Origin: an uncultured Eggerthellaceae bacterium
GTDB lineage: Bacteria > Actinomycetota > Coriobacteriia > Coriobacteriales > Eggerthellaceae
NCBI GenBank assembly: GCA_934670115.1
Contig: CAKUOV010000003.1
Span: 46,963-110,962, forward strand
Reading direction: 5' to 3'
Length of the DNA stretch: 64,000 bases
Shown: positions 8,732-17,958 of the stretch, piece by piece
How the letters are laid out: the number at the start of each line of letters is the position of its first letter
How positions within the stretch are numbered: position 1 is the stretch's first letter
Made by a program: the position numbers and the translations under genes
The notes under the pieces: generated by a model
Databases searched by the model: none
Seen by the model: the letters and a program-made list of their open reading frames with translations, nothing else
Told to the model about the DNA's origin: nothing

Positions 8732-9352
8732 TTACGCTTTGCGGATGGCGCCGATCACTAACGTACCCACCAGCTCTGCTTCGGCATTTGCGCGTTCGAT
8801 AAGCTCGTCGGCTTGTTTTTCGAAGCTTGCCGCTAATTCCCGATCAGCCATGGTGCCCGTGTTAATGAAGACGTTCAAGCTTGCCGCTTCTGCCGCCGCA
8901 CGCGCAAGCAACGCCGATGCGCCTGCATCGGAAACCGCCAGCTTAGAGCCGTTTTCCGCCATAAAACGCGCCTCCGACAGAACAACGCAGCACACTTCCA
9001 TGATGCGCAACGGAACAAGGCATGCGTCGCGCAATGCCGCCTGCAGCGCCTCTTCTTTCGCCTGCTTTTGCTCGGGCGTGTCTTTTGGCAGGCCGTACGC
9101 AGCAGCCAAGGGCTTGAACGCTGCCGCATCGGCGTCAATGAGTCCCAGCAAGTCGCCACGTAAGGCCTCAAGCTGCTCTAAATGCTCTTTCACCTGGGGC
9201 TCTACCGCAGCGTACGTCTTTTTCCCCACCGTCAAATTGCCCACCATGGAAGCCAGCGCCGCCGCAACAGCCCCCACATAAGCAGAAGCACCGCCGCCGC
9301 CGGGTGTGGGGGCCTTCGATGCTAATTCGTCAAGAAACGTTGTATCCACCAT
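8732..9352 (-). CDS. fchA: Cyclodeaminase/cyclohydrolase family protein (FchA-like)
   Basis: This 206-residue helical protein belongs to the formiminotransferase-cyclodeaminase C-terminal family. It shows the loop PTPGGGGASAYVGAVAAALASM and GKKTYA near the start. In acetogens and amino-acid fermenters such proteins act as methenyl-THF cyclohydrolase; in histidine degraders they act as cyclodeaminase. Its place between fhs and folD favours the cyclohydrolase role. The ATG at 9352 has AAGGAG six bases upstream. Confidence 0.85.
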   Translation of the reverse strand: MVDTTFLDELASKAPTPGGGGASAYVGAVAAALASMVGNLTVGKKTYAAVEPQVKEHLEQLEALRGDLLGLIDADAAAFKPLAAAYGLPKDTPEQKQAKEEALQAALRDACLVPLRIMEVCCVVLSEARFMAENGSKLAVSDAGASALLARAAAEAASLNVFINTGTMADRELAASFEKQADELIERANAEAELVGTLVIGAIRKA

Positions 9353-9472
9353 GCGATTCTCCTTATCCACTAAAGCAGTGTATGACCTGGGCGGCATTAA
9401 GCCCCGCTCTCATAAGCCAAGCACGGCTCGATAACAATTCATCTGAGCGCAAACAATCCCACGTAACAGCTT

Positions 9473-9521
9473 AAAGAAAAAGCTGCCCGCCGCGGATGCA
9501 CCAGCAACCCCGGCAAGCAGC
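9473..9521 (-). terminator. Terminator or attenuator between fhs and fchA
   Basis: On the minus strand an 11-bp stem (GCTGCTTGCCG with CGGCGGGCAGC, two G-U pairs) is followed by TTTTTCTTT. It lies about 110 bp after the fhs stop and 120 bp before fchA. A TATAAA directly upstream on the same strand could be a -10 box, in which case the hairpin would attenuate fchA. Confidence 0.7.
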
Positions 9522-9632
9522 CTTTATATTTGCATTCGTAACCATCGCTTATCCCGCCATGCGTCGCGGCCGCTTTGCCGCGATTTCCGCATTGCAGACG
9601 CTCGCGCGGTTCACTGCTATCACGCCAACGTT

Positions 9633-11300
9633 TTAGAACAAGCCGGAAATCTTACCCGTTTCATCTACGTCAATCTTGAAAGCAGAAGGCTCTTTGCCCA
9701 GGCCAGGCATAGTCATGATTTCACCCGTAAGCGCAACAACAAAGCCTGCACCTGCGCTTACCTTTACCTGGCGCACAGAAATCTTGAAGTCGCGCGGCGC
9801 ACCCTTCTTCGATGCATCGTCGGAGAAGCTGTACTGCGTCTTGGCAATGCACACCGGCATGTTGCCAAAGCCAAGCTTCTCCAGACGCTCAATCTCACGC
9901 TGCGCCTTGGGCTCGAAAATCACGCCGTCGGCATGATAAATGCGCTTGGCAATGGTCTCGATCTTTTCCGCCAGGCCCATGTCGTCGGGGTAGGAGAACT
10001 GGAAGTCGTTCGGTTGGTCGCACAAACGAATCACTTCATCGGCAAGCTTCAAGCCGCCTTCGCCGCCCTTAGCCCAAACTTCGGATAGGGCAACGTTTAC
10101 GCCCAGTTCCTTGCACTTGGCTTCAACCAGGTCAAGCTCGGCCTTCGTGTCCGTGGGGAACGCGTTGATGGCAACCACGCACGGCAGCTTGTAGACCTGC
10201 GTGATGTTCTCTACGTGCTGCAATAAGTTCGGCAGGCCCGCTTCCAGCGCCTCCAGGTTTTCCTGGTTCAGGTCGGCAACCGCAACGCCGCCGTGATTCT
10301 TCAGCGCGCGTACCGTGGCAACAACAACCACGGCATCGGGCTTCAAGTCGCACAGACGGCACTTGATGTCCAGGAACTTCTGAGCGCCCAGGTCAGCACC
10401 AAATCCAGCTTCCGTTACGGTGTAATCGCCCAGAGCCAACGCCATGCGCGTTGCCATGATGGAATTGCAGCCGTGCGCAATATTCGCGAAGGGACCGCCA
10501 TGCACGAATGCAGGCGTTCCTTCAAGCGTTTGCACCAGGTTCGGCTTGATGGCATCCTTCAGAAGAGCTGCCATAGCGCCTTCCGCGTGCAGCTGATGCG
10601 CCGTAACGGGCTCATCATCGTACGTGTAGCCCACCACAATGCGACCCAAGCGCTCCTTGAGGTCGGTGATAGACGTTGACAGGCAGAAAATCGCCATGAT
10701 TTCGCTGGCAACCGTAATATCGAAGCCATCCTCGCGCGGTACGCCGTTCGATTTGCCACCCAAACCGCTCACGATGTTGCGCAGCTGGCGATCGTTCATG
10801 TCAACAGCGCGATGCCACGTGATCTTGGCGGGATCAATGTTCAACTCATTGCCGAAATGAATGTGGGCGTCCAGCATAGCGGCCAGCAAGTTATTTGCCG
10901 CGCCAATAGCATGAAAGTCGCCCGTAAAGTGCAAATTAATATCTTCCATGGGAACGACCTGGGCATATCCGCCACCGGCCGCGCCACCTTTAACACCAAA
11001 AACAGGTCCCAGCGAAGGCTCACGCAGCGCAACAACCACATTCTTGCCGCGCTTGGACAGCGCGTCAGACAAACCAACGGTTGTGGTGGTCTTTCCTTCG
11101 CCTGCAGGGGTCGGATTGATTGCAGTTACCAAAATAAGCTTGCCAGGAGTATGTTCTTCCTCGCGAAGCAGATTAAAATCGACTTTAGCCTTGTAGTTTC
11201 CGTAAACCTCAAGGTATTTGTCCTTGATGCCTACTTTCTTGGCAATTTCACTAATGAGTTCCGGCGTTGCCGCCTGAGCAATTTCGATATCGCTTGGCAT
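9633..11300 (-). CDS. fhs: Formate-tetrahydrofolate ligase
   Basis: This 555-residue enzyme makes 10-formyl-THF from formate, THF and ATP. The P-loop TPAGEGKTT (residues 64-72) sits at the usual place, followed by SLGPVFGVKGGAAGGGYAQV and HFTGDFHAI, all characteristic. Length matches the family (about 555). The ATG at 11300 has a GAGGA site; an upstream in-frame start is less likely. It leads a C1-folate set with fchA and folD, which also suits an organism using formate or a partial Wood-Ljungdahl route. No CO dehydrogenase or acetyl-CoA synthase is in this window. Confidence 0.97.
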   Translation of the reverse strand: MPSDIEIAQAATPELISEIAKKVGIKDKYLEVYGNYKAKVDFNLLREEEHTPGKLILVTAINPTPAGEGKTTTTVGLSDALSKRGKNVVVALREPSLGPVFGVKGGAAGGGYAQVVPMEDINLHFTGDFHAIGAANNLLAAMLDAHIHFGNELNIDPAKITWHRAVDMNDRQLRNIVSGLGGKSNGVPREDGFDITVASEIMAIFCLSTSITDLKERLGRIVVGYTYDDEPVTAHQLHAEGAMAALLKDAIKPNLVQTLEGTPAFVHGGPFANIAHGCNSIMATRMALALGDYTVTEAGFGADLGAQKFLDIKCRLCDLKPDAVVVVATVRALKNHGGVAVADLNQENLEALEAGLPNLLQHVENITQVYKLPCVVAINAFPTDTKAELDLVEAKCKELGVNVALSEVWAKGGEGGLKLADEVIRLCDQPNDFQFSYPDDMGLAEKIETIAKRIYHADGVIFEPKAQREIERLEKLGFGNMPVCIAKTQYSFSDDASKKGAPRDFKISVRQVKVSAGAGFVVALTGEIMTMPGLGKEPSAFKIDVDETGKISGLF

Positions 11301-11354
11301 GTTTTTCCTCACTCTCAATAGCTAACTTTTCCGTTGCCTACCGCCATTACCTGC

Positions 11355-11360
11355 ATAATA
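11355..11360 (-). promoter_or_regulatory. Candidate -10 box of fhs
   Basis: TATTAT on the minus strand, about 55 bp upstream of the fhs ATG. The -35 region (TTGGGG at 18 bp) is poor. Confidence 0.35.
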
Positions 11361-11557
11361 CGACGCAAAACGCAAAAACCCCAAGAAGACATTGAGGGCT
11401 TCGAAAAAGCGTAGAGTTATCCCAGCAACATTCATAGCGCGCAGAATCCTGTTGCGATCCCCCTCTTCGCAATCTCGAAAAAATGGCTGCTTATCAGCAG
11501 AAATATCTTCCTGTGACTCTATTGTATTAGCTCAGAAGAGGAATTGTTACCAGATTT

Positions 11558-12340
11558 TTATTTTGTGCATTCTTTCCAGCTGAACGCTAAGCGAAGGCCC
11601 TCCAGCGTAAGTTCGGCGTTCTGATCCGTAATGGTTTCGCTGCAAGGCGTGATAATGGGAGCCAGCCCACCCGTGGCAACAACGGGCGCTTCGTAACCCA
11701 GCTGCGCGAAGATGCGACGCACCAGACCGTCCACGCGCCCCGCTTCGCCATAAACAATGCCCGACTGAATAGCGGTTTCCGTACTGGTGCCAATGGCCAC
11801 ACCGGGATCCACCAGCTCTGTTGCGGCAAGTTTCGCCGCGTACGAGAAAAGCGCCGAAGCCGACGTGCTCACGCCAGGCGCAATAATACCGCCCACGAAC
11901 AGGCCATCTTTGTTCACGACCTCAATGTTGGTTGCCGTGCCAAAATCAACCACCACCACGGGCGCGCCATACAAATGCACCGAAGCAATGGCATCGGCAA
12001 CACGGTCGCTGCCAATCTCATGCACGTTGGGATAATCGGCTTTGAACAGGCCTTCCGTTGCCTCTGCAGTACATACGAACGCCTCGGTATGGAACAAATC
12101 GCGCGCCACGCGTTTCCATGCCATAGAAAGTTGCGGCACTACCGATGCAAGCGCCACGCCATTAACGCAGGAACAATCAAGGTGCTGCGCGAAAAACATT
12201 GAGCTCAACGTTGCGCGGATTTCGTCTTCCGTTTGCTTCTTGTTGGTTGCCATGCGCCACACGAACTGCAGCGAATCGCCTTCGTAACCGCCAATAACGG
12301 TATGGGTATTTCCCACGTCAATAGTTAGTAACATAATCAT
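11558..12340 (-). CDS. coaX: Type III pantothenate kinase
   Basis: This 260-residue enzyme phosphorylates pantothenate, the first step of coenzyme A synthesis. The N-terminal phosphate loop LLTIDVGNTHT, a central SDRVADAIASV, and VVDFGTATNIEVV with GGIIAPGV mark the CoaX (ASKHA-fold) family rather than CoaA. Two nearby ATGs are possible. The one at 12340 sits five bases from AAAGG; the one two codons later is also acceptable. It is divergent from the response regulator gene. Confidence 0.95.
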   Translation of the reverse strand: MIMLLTIDVGNTHTVIGGYEGDSLQFVWRMATNKKQTEDEIRATLSSMFFAQHLDCSCVNGVALASVVPQLSMAWKRVARDLFHTEAFVCTAEATEGLFKADYPNVHEIGSDRVADAIASVHLYGAPVVVVDFGTATNIEVVNKDGLFVGGIIAPGVSTSASALFSYAAKLAATELVDPGVAIGTSTETAIQSGIVYGEAGRVDGLVRRIFAQLGYEAPVVATGGLAPIITPCSETITDQNAELTLEGLRLAFSWKECTK

Positions 12341-12590
12341 GACAACCTTTGCAACCGCTGATAAACTACAGGTAGTTTCTCGGTATAGTTTTATGTTAAG
12401 CAAAAAGCGTTTCGGTGCGCATTTTTAAGCGCACGCACGTGTTCGAAGGCGTGCATTTTTGACGTACGCATTTTGAACGAGCACATTATAAACGAGCAAG
12501 CCACGCGAGAAAACCCGCCTGAAGCGCATGACAAGTGCAAACGACGGCCGAAAACAGCAGGCGCAGACGGAAAAGAAGGGACAAGGAAGC

Positions 12591-13286
12591 ATGAGCGACA
12601 AGCAAACACGCATCTTGGTTGTTGACGACGAAGCATCCATCACGGAATTCGTAGGGTACGCCCTGCGCAAGGAAGGGTACCTGGCCGATGTAGTGGATAA
12701 CGGCGAGCAGGCCCTTGCCATGGCGCGCGAAAAACCGTACGACCTGTTCGTGCTTGACATCATGCTGCCGGGCATTGACGGCTACGAGCTGTGTCGCCGC
12801 ATCCGTTCGATTTCCGCAGCGCCGGTTTTGTTCCTTTCCGCACGCGACACCGAGCTTGACAAGGTGGTTGGCCTGGAGATTGGCGGCGACGATTATCTGG
12901 CGAAACCCTTCGGCGTGCGCGAGTTCATTGCCCGCGTGCGCGCACTTTTGCGTCGTGCGTCTGCCAGCGACAACAGCCTTGATGGCAACACGATTGTTGC
13001 CGGCGGCATTACGCTGGACGAAGGCGCGCACACCGCAACAGGCGATAAGGGTCCCATTGAGCTGACTCCCCGTGAGTTTGAGCTGCTGGGCGCGCTTATG
13101 AAAAACGCAGGCAAGGTGGTTTCCCGCGAGGATTTGCTGCGCGATGCCTGGGGCTGGGAGTATCTGACGGAAACAAAGACCGTGGACACCCACATCAAAC
13201 GCCTGCGCGACAAGATTGAAGCCGCTGGATACGACCCCGGCCTGGTAGAAACAGTGCGCGGCTACGGATACCGCTTCAAGCAATAG
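12591..13286 (+). CDS. OmpR/PhoB-family response regulator
   Basis: This 231-residue two-component regulator has a receiver domain (ILVVDDEASI; phosphoacceptor Asp56 in VLDIMLPGIDG; SARD and KPFG in the signature positions) and a C-terminal winged helix (TPREFELLGAL to TVDTHIKRLRDKI and RGYGYRF). The ATG at 12591 has AAGGA upstream. It is followed by its likely partner histidine kinase after about 120 bp. The target genes and signal are unknown. Confidence 0.95.
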   Translation: MSDKQTRILVVDDEASITEFVGYALRKEGYLADVVDNGEQALAMAREKPYDLFVLDIMLPGIDGYELCRRIRSISAAPVLFLSARDTELDKVVGLEIGGDDYLAKPFGVREFIARVRALLRRASASDNSLDGNTIVAGGITLDEGAHTATGDKGPIELTPREFELLGALMKNAGKVVSREDLLRDAWGWEYLTETKTVDTHIKRLRDKIEAAGYDPGLVETVRGYGYRFKQ

Positions 13287-13405
13287 GCGACAGCGTTGAA
13301 CAACGGGACGCGTGCAGATGCCTTCAAGCCTAAATGCCCGAGGTGCACGGGTCCCTTCCAGCGCGCAGCACATGCAGTTAACGCAGTTCAAGAAAGCTGA
13401 AAACA

Positions 13406-14440
13406 ATGAATAACCTGCGCTTTTACTTCGCAGTTCTTTCCACGCTCATGGCAATGTTTGCCACGGGCTTTGCCATGTTTCTCAATCATGCCATCAACGG
13501 CACCCCCGCAACCCTTCCGTTCCTGGAGTGCATAGTGCCCGTTGCGCTTACCACGTTTTTGCTGGGATACGTTATTGGGCATTTCCTGACCGAGCCGTTG
13601 CGTGAGCTCACGGAGAAAGTGCGCAACCGCAAAGAAGGCACCACGTTTGTGTTCACCCGAAAGGGACGCCTGCGCGAGGCCGACGACCTGGCCGATTGCC
13701 TGGAGGAGCTGGCGCAATACGCAAACGTGCGGCAAAAAGAGCTCACCGTGCGCGAGAAACGCCAATCCGAATTCATTAGCGATGTTGCCCACGAGCTGCG
13801 CACGCCACTTACCGCCATCCGCGGCAATGCAGAGATGCTGCAAGACCCCGACCTGCCGCCCGACATGCACGATCGTTTCTGCGAAACCATCATTCGCGAA
13901 TCACAGCGCCTGACCAACTTGACAAAAGACCTGATTACCCTCGAGAAAATCGAAGGATCCACCACGCAAGCGGCGGAAATGAGCCGCGTGAATATGAAGA
14001 CCGTCGTCGAAGAGGTAATGAATAACCTGTATCCCATTCTGGTGGAACGCCAGGCGAACACCGCCGTAGTGGGAGAAGCACCCGATATTTTGGGCAACGC
14101 CGATCAGATGAAACAGGTCATCCAAAACCTGGTGGAAAACGCGAGCCGCTTCATCCAGCCAGGGGGTCACATTACCGTTGAGCTGCGCGGATTGAAGGGA
14201 AACTGCGTGATCACGGTGAAAGATGACGGCTGCGGCTTTGGCGACATTGACCCGAAGCTGCTGTTCGATCGCTTCTACCGCACCGATTCGTCGCGCCAAC
14301 GCGGCACGGGCGGCACAGGATTGGGCCTGGCTATCGTGAAATCCATTGTAGAAGCGCACGACGGCACGGTGGAAGCCGTAAATCTTTCCGGCGGCGGCGC
14401 GTGCTTTATTGTGGCTATTCCCGCCATTCCCGCAGCGTAA
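13406..14440 (+). CDS. Membrane sensor histidine kinase
   Basis: This 344-residue kinase has two N-terminal membrane segments (about residues 5-27 and 40-60) with a very short extracytoplasmic loop. A HAMP-like linker (EPLRELTEKV) follows. The HisKA H-box is SDVAHELRTPL with His129, and the HATPase domain has N (QNLVENASR), G1 (DDGCGFG) and G2 (GTGGTGLGLAI) boxes. The tiny external loop suggests sensing within the membrane or through another protein. It pairs with the response regulator directly upstream. Confidence 0.93.
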   Translation: MNNLRFYFAVLSTLMAMFATGFAMFLNHAINGTPATLPFLECIVPVALTTFLLGYVIGHFLTEPLRELTEKVRNRKEGTTFVFTRKGRLREADDLADCLEELAQYANVRQKELTVREKRQSEFISDVAHELRTPLTAIRGNAEMLQDPDLPPDMHDRFCETIIRESQRLTNLTKDLITLEKIEGSTTQAAEMSRVNMKTVVEEVMNNLYPILVERQANTAVVGEAPDILGNADQMKQVIQNLVENASRFIQPGGHITVELRGLKGNCVITVKDDGCGFGDIDPKLLFDRFYRTDSSRQRGTGGTGLGLAIVKSIVEAHDGTVEAVNLSGGGACFIVAIPAIPAA

Positions 14441-14472
14441 GTACAGGATTCGCAACATATCCGCAGATGAAC

Positions 14473-14508
14473 ACGGCGCGCCAGCATATTGCCGACGCGC
14501 CGTTTTTT
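14473..14508 (+). terminator. Terminator of the two-component operon
   Basis: CGGCGCG and CGCGCCG form a 7-bp stem followed by six T, 33 bp after the kinase stop. Confidence 0.85.
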
Positions 14509-14653
14509 GATTCCGGGCATCACCATCTCGCAGCCGCGCCCACAGCCACGCCCACAGCCGCGCTGACAACAGTGCGGCGCTACACCAACGCAGCGCGGTC
14601 ACCAGCGCAACGCCAGCGCAGCCGCCACTAGACACCGCCAACGGGCGGATCAC

Positions 14654-16252
14654 CTACTTGAACAGATTCCCCAAGATGCCGCGCACAATCTGATTGCCCG
14701 CCGTGCGCGTGAAGCTTGTGGCCAACGAGGCCACCTGACGTTCGCGCTGTTCTTGCTTGCGTTGCTTCGCGCGCTCTTCTGCTTCCGCTTTTTTCTCGGC
14801 GGCACGCGCGGCGCGCTCCGCTTCCTTTTCCGCCTTCTTGCGGGCGGCTTCTTCTTCCTTTGCCTTCTTAGCCTCGAATTCCGCTTTCTCCTTCTCGAAC
14901 GCGGCGCGCTCGGCGGCAAGAGCATCGGCTTTTTCCTGCTCTTCCTTAGCAGCGGCAATCATCTCATACGCCGATTCGCGGTCAACTGCTGTTCCGTACT
15001 TTCCCTGCAGCGACGCCTGCGCGGAAAACGCCGCCTGCATTGTGGCATCGTTCGCAGCTGCCATCAGACATTGCGGCGGCAAAATCTTCGCGTACTCAAC
15101 CACGTTAGGACGCCCATCCTCATCTAAAAACGACACCAACGCCTCGCCCGTGCCCAAGTTGAGGATTGCCTCTTCGGAATTGAACTTCGGGTTCACGCGA
15201 AAACCCTGCGCCGCGGCCTTCACCGCTTTTTGCTCGCTGGGCGTATAGGCGCGCAGACCGTGCTGCACCTTGTTGGAAAGCTGCGCAAGCACCTCGTTGG
15301 GAATGTCACTGGGGCTTTGCGTAATGAAGTACACGCCCACGCCTTTGGAGCGGATGAGCTTCACCACTTGCACGATTTTGCTGGTCAGAGACTTAGGCAT
15401 GCCATCGAACAGCAAGTGCGCCTCGTCAAAGAAGAACACGAAGCGCGGTTTTTCGGGATCGCCCACTTCGGGCAGCGTGGTGAACAGGCATGACAGCATC
15501 CACAGCAGGAACATGGAATACACGGCCGGACGCTGGATCAATTGCGCGGCGTTGAGAATGTTCACGTAACCGTGGCCGTTAGCATCGCAGGCGAACCAAT
15601 CGTTCAGATCGAGTTCGGGCTCGCCAAAGAAAATATCGCCGCCCTGGTCTTCCACCGCAATAAGTGCACGCAGAATGGCGCCAACCGACGCTTGCGCAAT
15701 GTGGCCGTACGTTGTTTCCAGCTCTTTGTTGTGCTCCGCCACAAAGTTCAGCATGGAGCGCAAATCCTTCAAGTCAATGAGCAGCAGCTGGTTGTCGTCC
15801 GCCACGCGAAACGCAATGTTCAAAACGCCTTCCTGAACGTCGGTCAGGTCAAGCAGGCGCGCCAGCAGCGTGGGACCCATCTCAGAAACGGTCACACGCA
15901 CGGGAATTCCCGCGCCGCCAAGCATGTCCCAGAATCGGCACGGGCACCCGCGCAAGCTCCAATTCTCAATGCTGAACTTCGTCACGCGCTTCCGGATGTT
16001 CTCGGTATCATCGCCCGCCTGCGCCATGCCGGTCACGTCGCCCTTGACATCAGCCATAAACGTAGGAACGCCCGCCTGGGAAAAGCCTTCGGCCAGCAGT
16101 TTCAGCGTAACGGTTTTGCCCGTGCCCGAGGCGCCCGAGATAATGCCATGCCGGTTTGCCTGGTTCAACAGCAGGTAGCAGCGGTTTTCGGGCGTGCCGT
16201 CTTCCGCGTTCAGATTGCCCGTGCCCACCCAGATTTTGTTTCCGTCAAGCAT
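14654..16252 (-). CDS. HerA-like / DUF853 ATPase
   Basis: This 532-residue protein is of the DUF853 group of HerA/FtsK-type ATPases. The Walker A is SGASGTGKT (residues 39-47) and the Walker B is FVFFFDEAHLLF, with ITQSPSDIP as sensor region. After about residue 420 a highly charged, Ala/Glu/Lys-rich coiled coil runs to near the end, closing with FTRTAGNQIVRGILGNLFK. HerA proteins are hexameric DNA translocases; the bacterial DUF853 members lack a firm role. No NurA nuclease is nearby. The ATG at 16252 has AAAGGAGGAGG; upstream in-frame sequence is not homologous. Confidence 0.85.
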   Translation of the reverse strand: MLDGNKIWVGTGNLNAEDGTPENRCYLLLNQANRHGIISGASGTGKTVTLKLLAEGFSQAGVPTFMADVKGDVTGMAQAGDDTENIRKRVTKFSIENWSLRGCPCRFWDMLGGAGIPVRVTVSEMGPTLLARLLDLTDVQEGVLNIAFRVADDNQLLLIDLKDLRSMLNFVAEHNKELETTYGHIAQASVGAILRALIAVEDQGGDIFFGEPELDLNDWFACDANGHGYVNILNAAQLIQRPAVYSMFLLWMLSCLFTTLPEVGDPEKPRFVFFFDEAHLLFDGMPKSLTSKIVQVVKLIRSKGVGVYFITQSPSDIPNEVLAQLSNKVQHGLRAYTPSEQKAVKAAAQGFRVNPKFNSEEAILNLGTGEALVSFLDEDGRPNVVEYAKILPPQCLMAAANDATMQAAFSAQASLQGKYGTAVDRESAYEMIAAAKEEQEKADALAAERAAFEKEKAEFEAKKAKEEEAARKKAEKEAERAARAAEKKAEAEERAKQRKQEQRERQVASLATSFTRTAGNQIVRGILGNLFK

Positions 16253-16363
16253 GACGCCTCCTCCTTTGCGACGCAATATTTTACTTGCGGTCATTATACC
16301 GTTGCTGGCACAATGAAAAGCCGAGAAGCAACAGGCGTTGATACGTGCGGAAGGGTTCAGACA

Positions 16364-17185
16364 ATGGGTGCGATAAGCGAAGGAACAGGCGCGAAAGCCG
16401 AAGCGTTGGATGCGGGGATAGAGATCGCAGAGGGCACGGGCGCCGATGCGGACGTTTTCGGCGCTGCGGGCACAAGCGCAGATAGCTGCAGCTGCGAAGA
16501 CTGCACCTACCCCACCCTGTTCGGAGAAGCGCAAGTTTTCAACGTGGAGGCATCAGACGGAACACCGCTGCGCCTGCTTTCCATTGGCGATGGATTCCAA
16601 TCGGCAACGTTCGTGGGGGCGCGTCGTTTCGAGCCGCCGTTTGCCTATTGCCGCGCGCTTGATTGCCTCTTTGATGCCCTACCGCAAGCGCATCGCATTT
16701 TGATGCTGGGCGGCGGCGCTTTTTCGTACCCCAAGCACGTTCTTACAACGTATCCCCAGGTGGAGATGGATGTTGTTGAGATTGACCCTGCTGTTATCGC
16801 CATCGCACGCCGTCATTTCTACCTGAATGAACTTGAACGGGAATGCGGCAGTCGCCTTTCCATTTTCGCCTGCGATGGCATGGATTTCCTACGCAATGCA
16901 GCACCCGGCTCCTATGACGCCATCGTCAATGACTGCTTTGCGGGAATCGTGCAAGATGCGCCGCTTTTAAGTGAGCGGGGCCTCTCCCTTGCAAAGACGG
17001 CGCTTGCGCCGGGGGGCATGTACCTTTTGAACGGACTGGCGCAAAACGCGAACGACAACACTGATTGGGACACGCTTGACGCCATCGAGCGCGCGTTGCG
17101 CTCCTGCTTCGATGCCGTTGTGCGAGAGCCTGTCTGCGACCAGGAGTTTTTCGGGAATATCAACCATATCTTCATTGCGCGGTAA
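16364..17185 (+). CDS. Spermidine synthase-like methyltransferase-fold protein
   Basis: This 273-residue protein has the Rossmann fold of the spermidine synthase/SAM-dependent methyltransferase group: ILMLGGGAFSYP (nucleotide loop), VVEIDPAVIAIARRHF (acidic end of strand 2), FACDGMDFL and DAIVNDCF. The substrate motif of true polyamine synthases is not clear, and no speD is nearby, so polyamine synthesis is not proven. An N-terminal tail of about 55 residues is Ala/Gly-rich. The ATG at 16364 has GGAAGG nine bases upstream; an ATG at 16313 lacks one. It is divergent from the HerA-like gene. Confidence 0.75.
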   Translation: MGAISEGTGAKAEALDAGIEIAEGTGADADVFGAAGTSADSCSCEDCTYPTLFGEAQVFNVEASDGTPLRLLSIGDGFQSATFVGARRFEPPFAYCRALDCLFDALPQAHRILMLGGGAFSYPKHVLTTYPQVEMDVVEIDPAVIAIARRHFYLNELERECGSRLSIFACDGMDFLRNAAPGSYDAIVNDCFAGIVQDAPLLSERGLSLAKTALAPGGMYLLNGLAQNANDNTDWDTLDAIERALRSCFDAVVREPVCDQEFFGNINHIFIAR

Positions 17186-17364
17186 ACACGGGGTGCGCGA
17201 CGTTGCAACATCATCCCAGGTCATGAGCGCAGAGCTGCCCTTATGAGCGATCGCATGGGGCCCTGCGCGGACGCGAACTGCTTCAATGGGTGACCTTCTC
17301 TGCCTCCATCCCTGTGGGCAATCAGTTATTTCCCATTAAATACGTATGAATTATAAAATTTCTC

Positions 17365-17393
17365 TTGACATCTCATATACTTTTATTAACATA
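17365..17393 (+). promoter_or_regulatory. Promoter of the metal-resistance operon
   Basis: A perfect -35 TTGACA (17365-17370) with a -10 region around 17388-17393 that is buried in the operator, so repressor binding would block RNA polymerase directly. Confidence 0.55.
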
Positions 17394-17413
17394 TGAACAA
17401 TAATTCATATGTT
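17388..17413 (+). promoter_or_regulatory. ArsR/SmtB-type operator
   Basis: AACATATGAA and TTCATATGTT form a perfect 10-bp inverted repeat with a 6-bp spacer. The pattern matches the known 12-2-12 operator of SmtB/CzrA-family repressors. It ends 13 bp before the repressor ATG. Confidence 0.88.
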
Positions 17414-17426
17414 GAAAGGTTGCATT

Positions 17427-17870
17427 ATGAGTGACAACGAAAATGTGCATGACCACGGAACAGCTTCTTTCGAAGACATACCCGAGGCAAATGCGCCAAC
17501 GGCAGAGAGCGCTGCAGCAGAAAGCGCAACGGCAACAAGTTGCTGCACCTGCTCAAGCACACCCGTTGATGCCGAAGCTGACACCCTTCCCGACGAGGAG
17601 ATTTTGTACGATTTAGCGGATCTGTTCAAGGTGTTCGCCGACACCACGCGCATCAAGATTTTGTATTGCCTGATGGGAAAACAGCTTTGCGTGGCTGACA
17701 TTGCAGAAACCGTCTGCGCAACGCAAAGCGCCGTGTCGCACCAGCTGCGCATCCTGAAGCAAGCGCACTTGGTGAAATTCCGCCGCGACGGCAAAAACGT
17801 GATTTACGAACTTTCCGACAACCACGTGTACACCATGCTTTCCCAAGGCATGACCCACCTCTGCGAATAA
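17427..17870 (+). CDS. ArsR/SmtB-family metal-sensing repressor
   Basis: This 147-residue winged-helix repressor begins with an acidic Ala-rich tail containing a Cys cluster (C39, C40, C42). The HTH covers about residues 85-112. The C-terminal helix carries D131-x-H133-(x10)-H144-x2-E147, exactly the alpha-5 zinc site of SmtB/CzrA. The alpha-3 helix has one Cys (C88 in QLCVAD), not the CVC pair of CadC. Zinc sensing is therefore well supported, and a second Cys-based Cd/Pb site is possible. The ATG follows GAAAGG. It likely represses itself and the downstream chaperone and ATPase through the operator at 17388-17413. Confidence 0.93.
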   Translation: MSDNENVHDHGTASFEDIPEANAPTAESAAAESATATSCCTCSSTPVDAEADTLPDEEILYDLADLFKVFADTTRIKILYCLMGKQLCVADIAETVCATQSAVSHQLRILKQAHLVKFRRDGKNVIYELSDNHVYTMLSQGMTHLCE

Positions 17871-17958
17871 CGAGCATCGGCACAACAGCCGAGCATAATC
17901 GAAAAAAAGCATCACTGAACAGGGATAACAATCCCGCCGATAAAAAAGGAGTACCCCC

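Noticed and set aside
14654..16252. Anti-phage HerA system
   Set aside because: The ATPase is of the DUF853 type and stands alone; no SIR2, NurA, DUF4297 or other effector gene is next to it.
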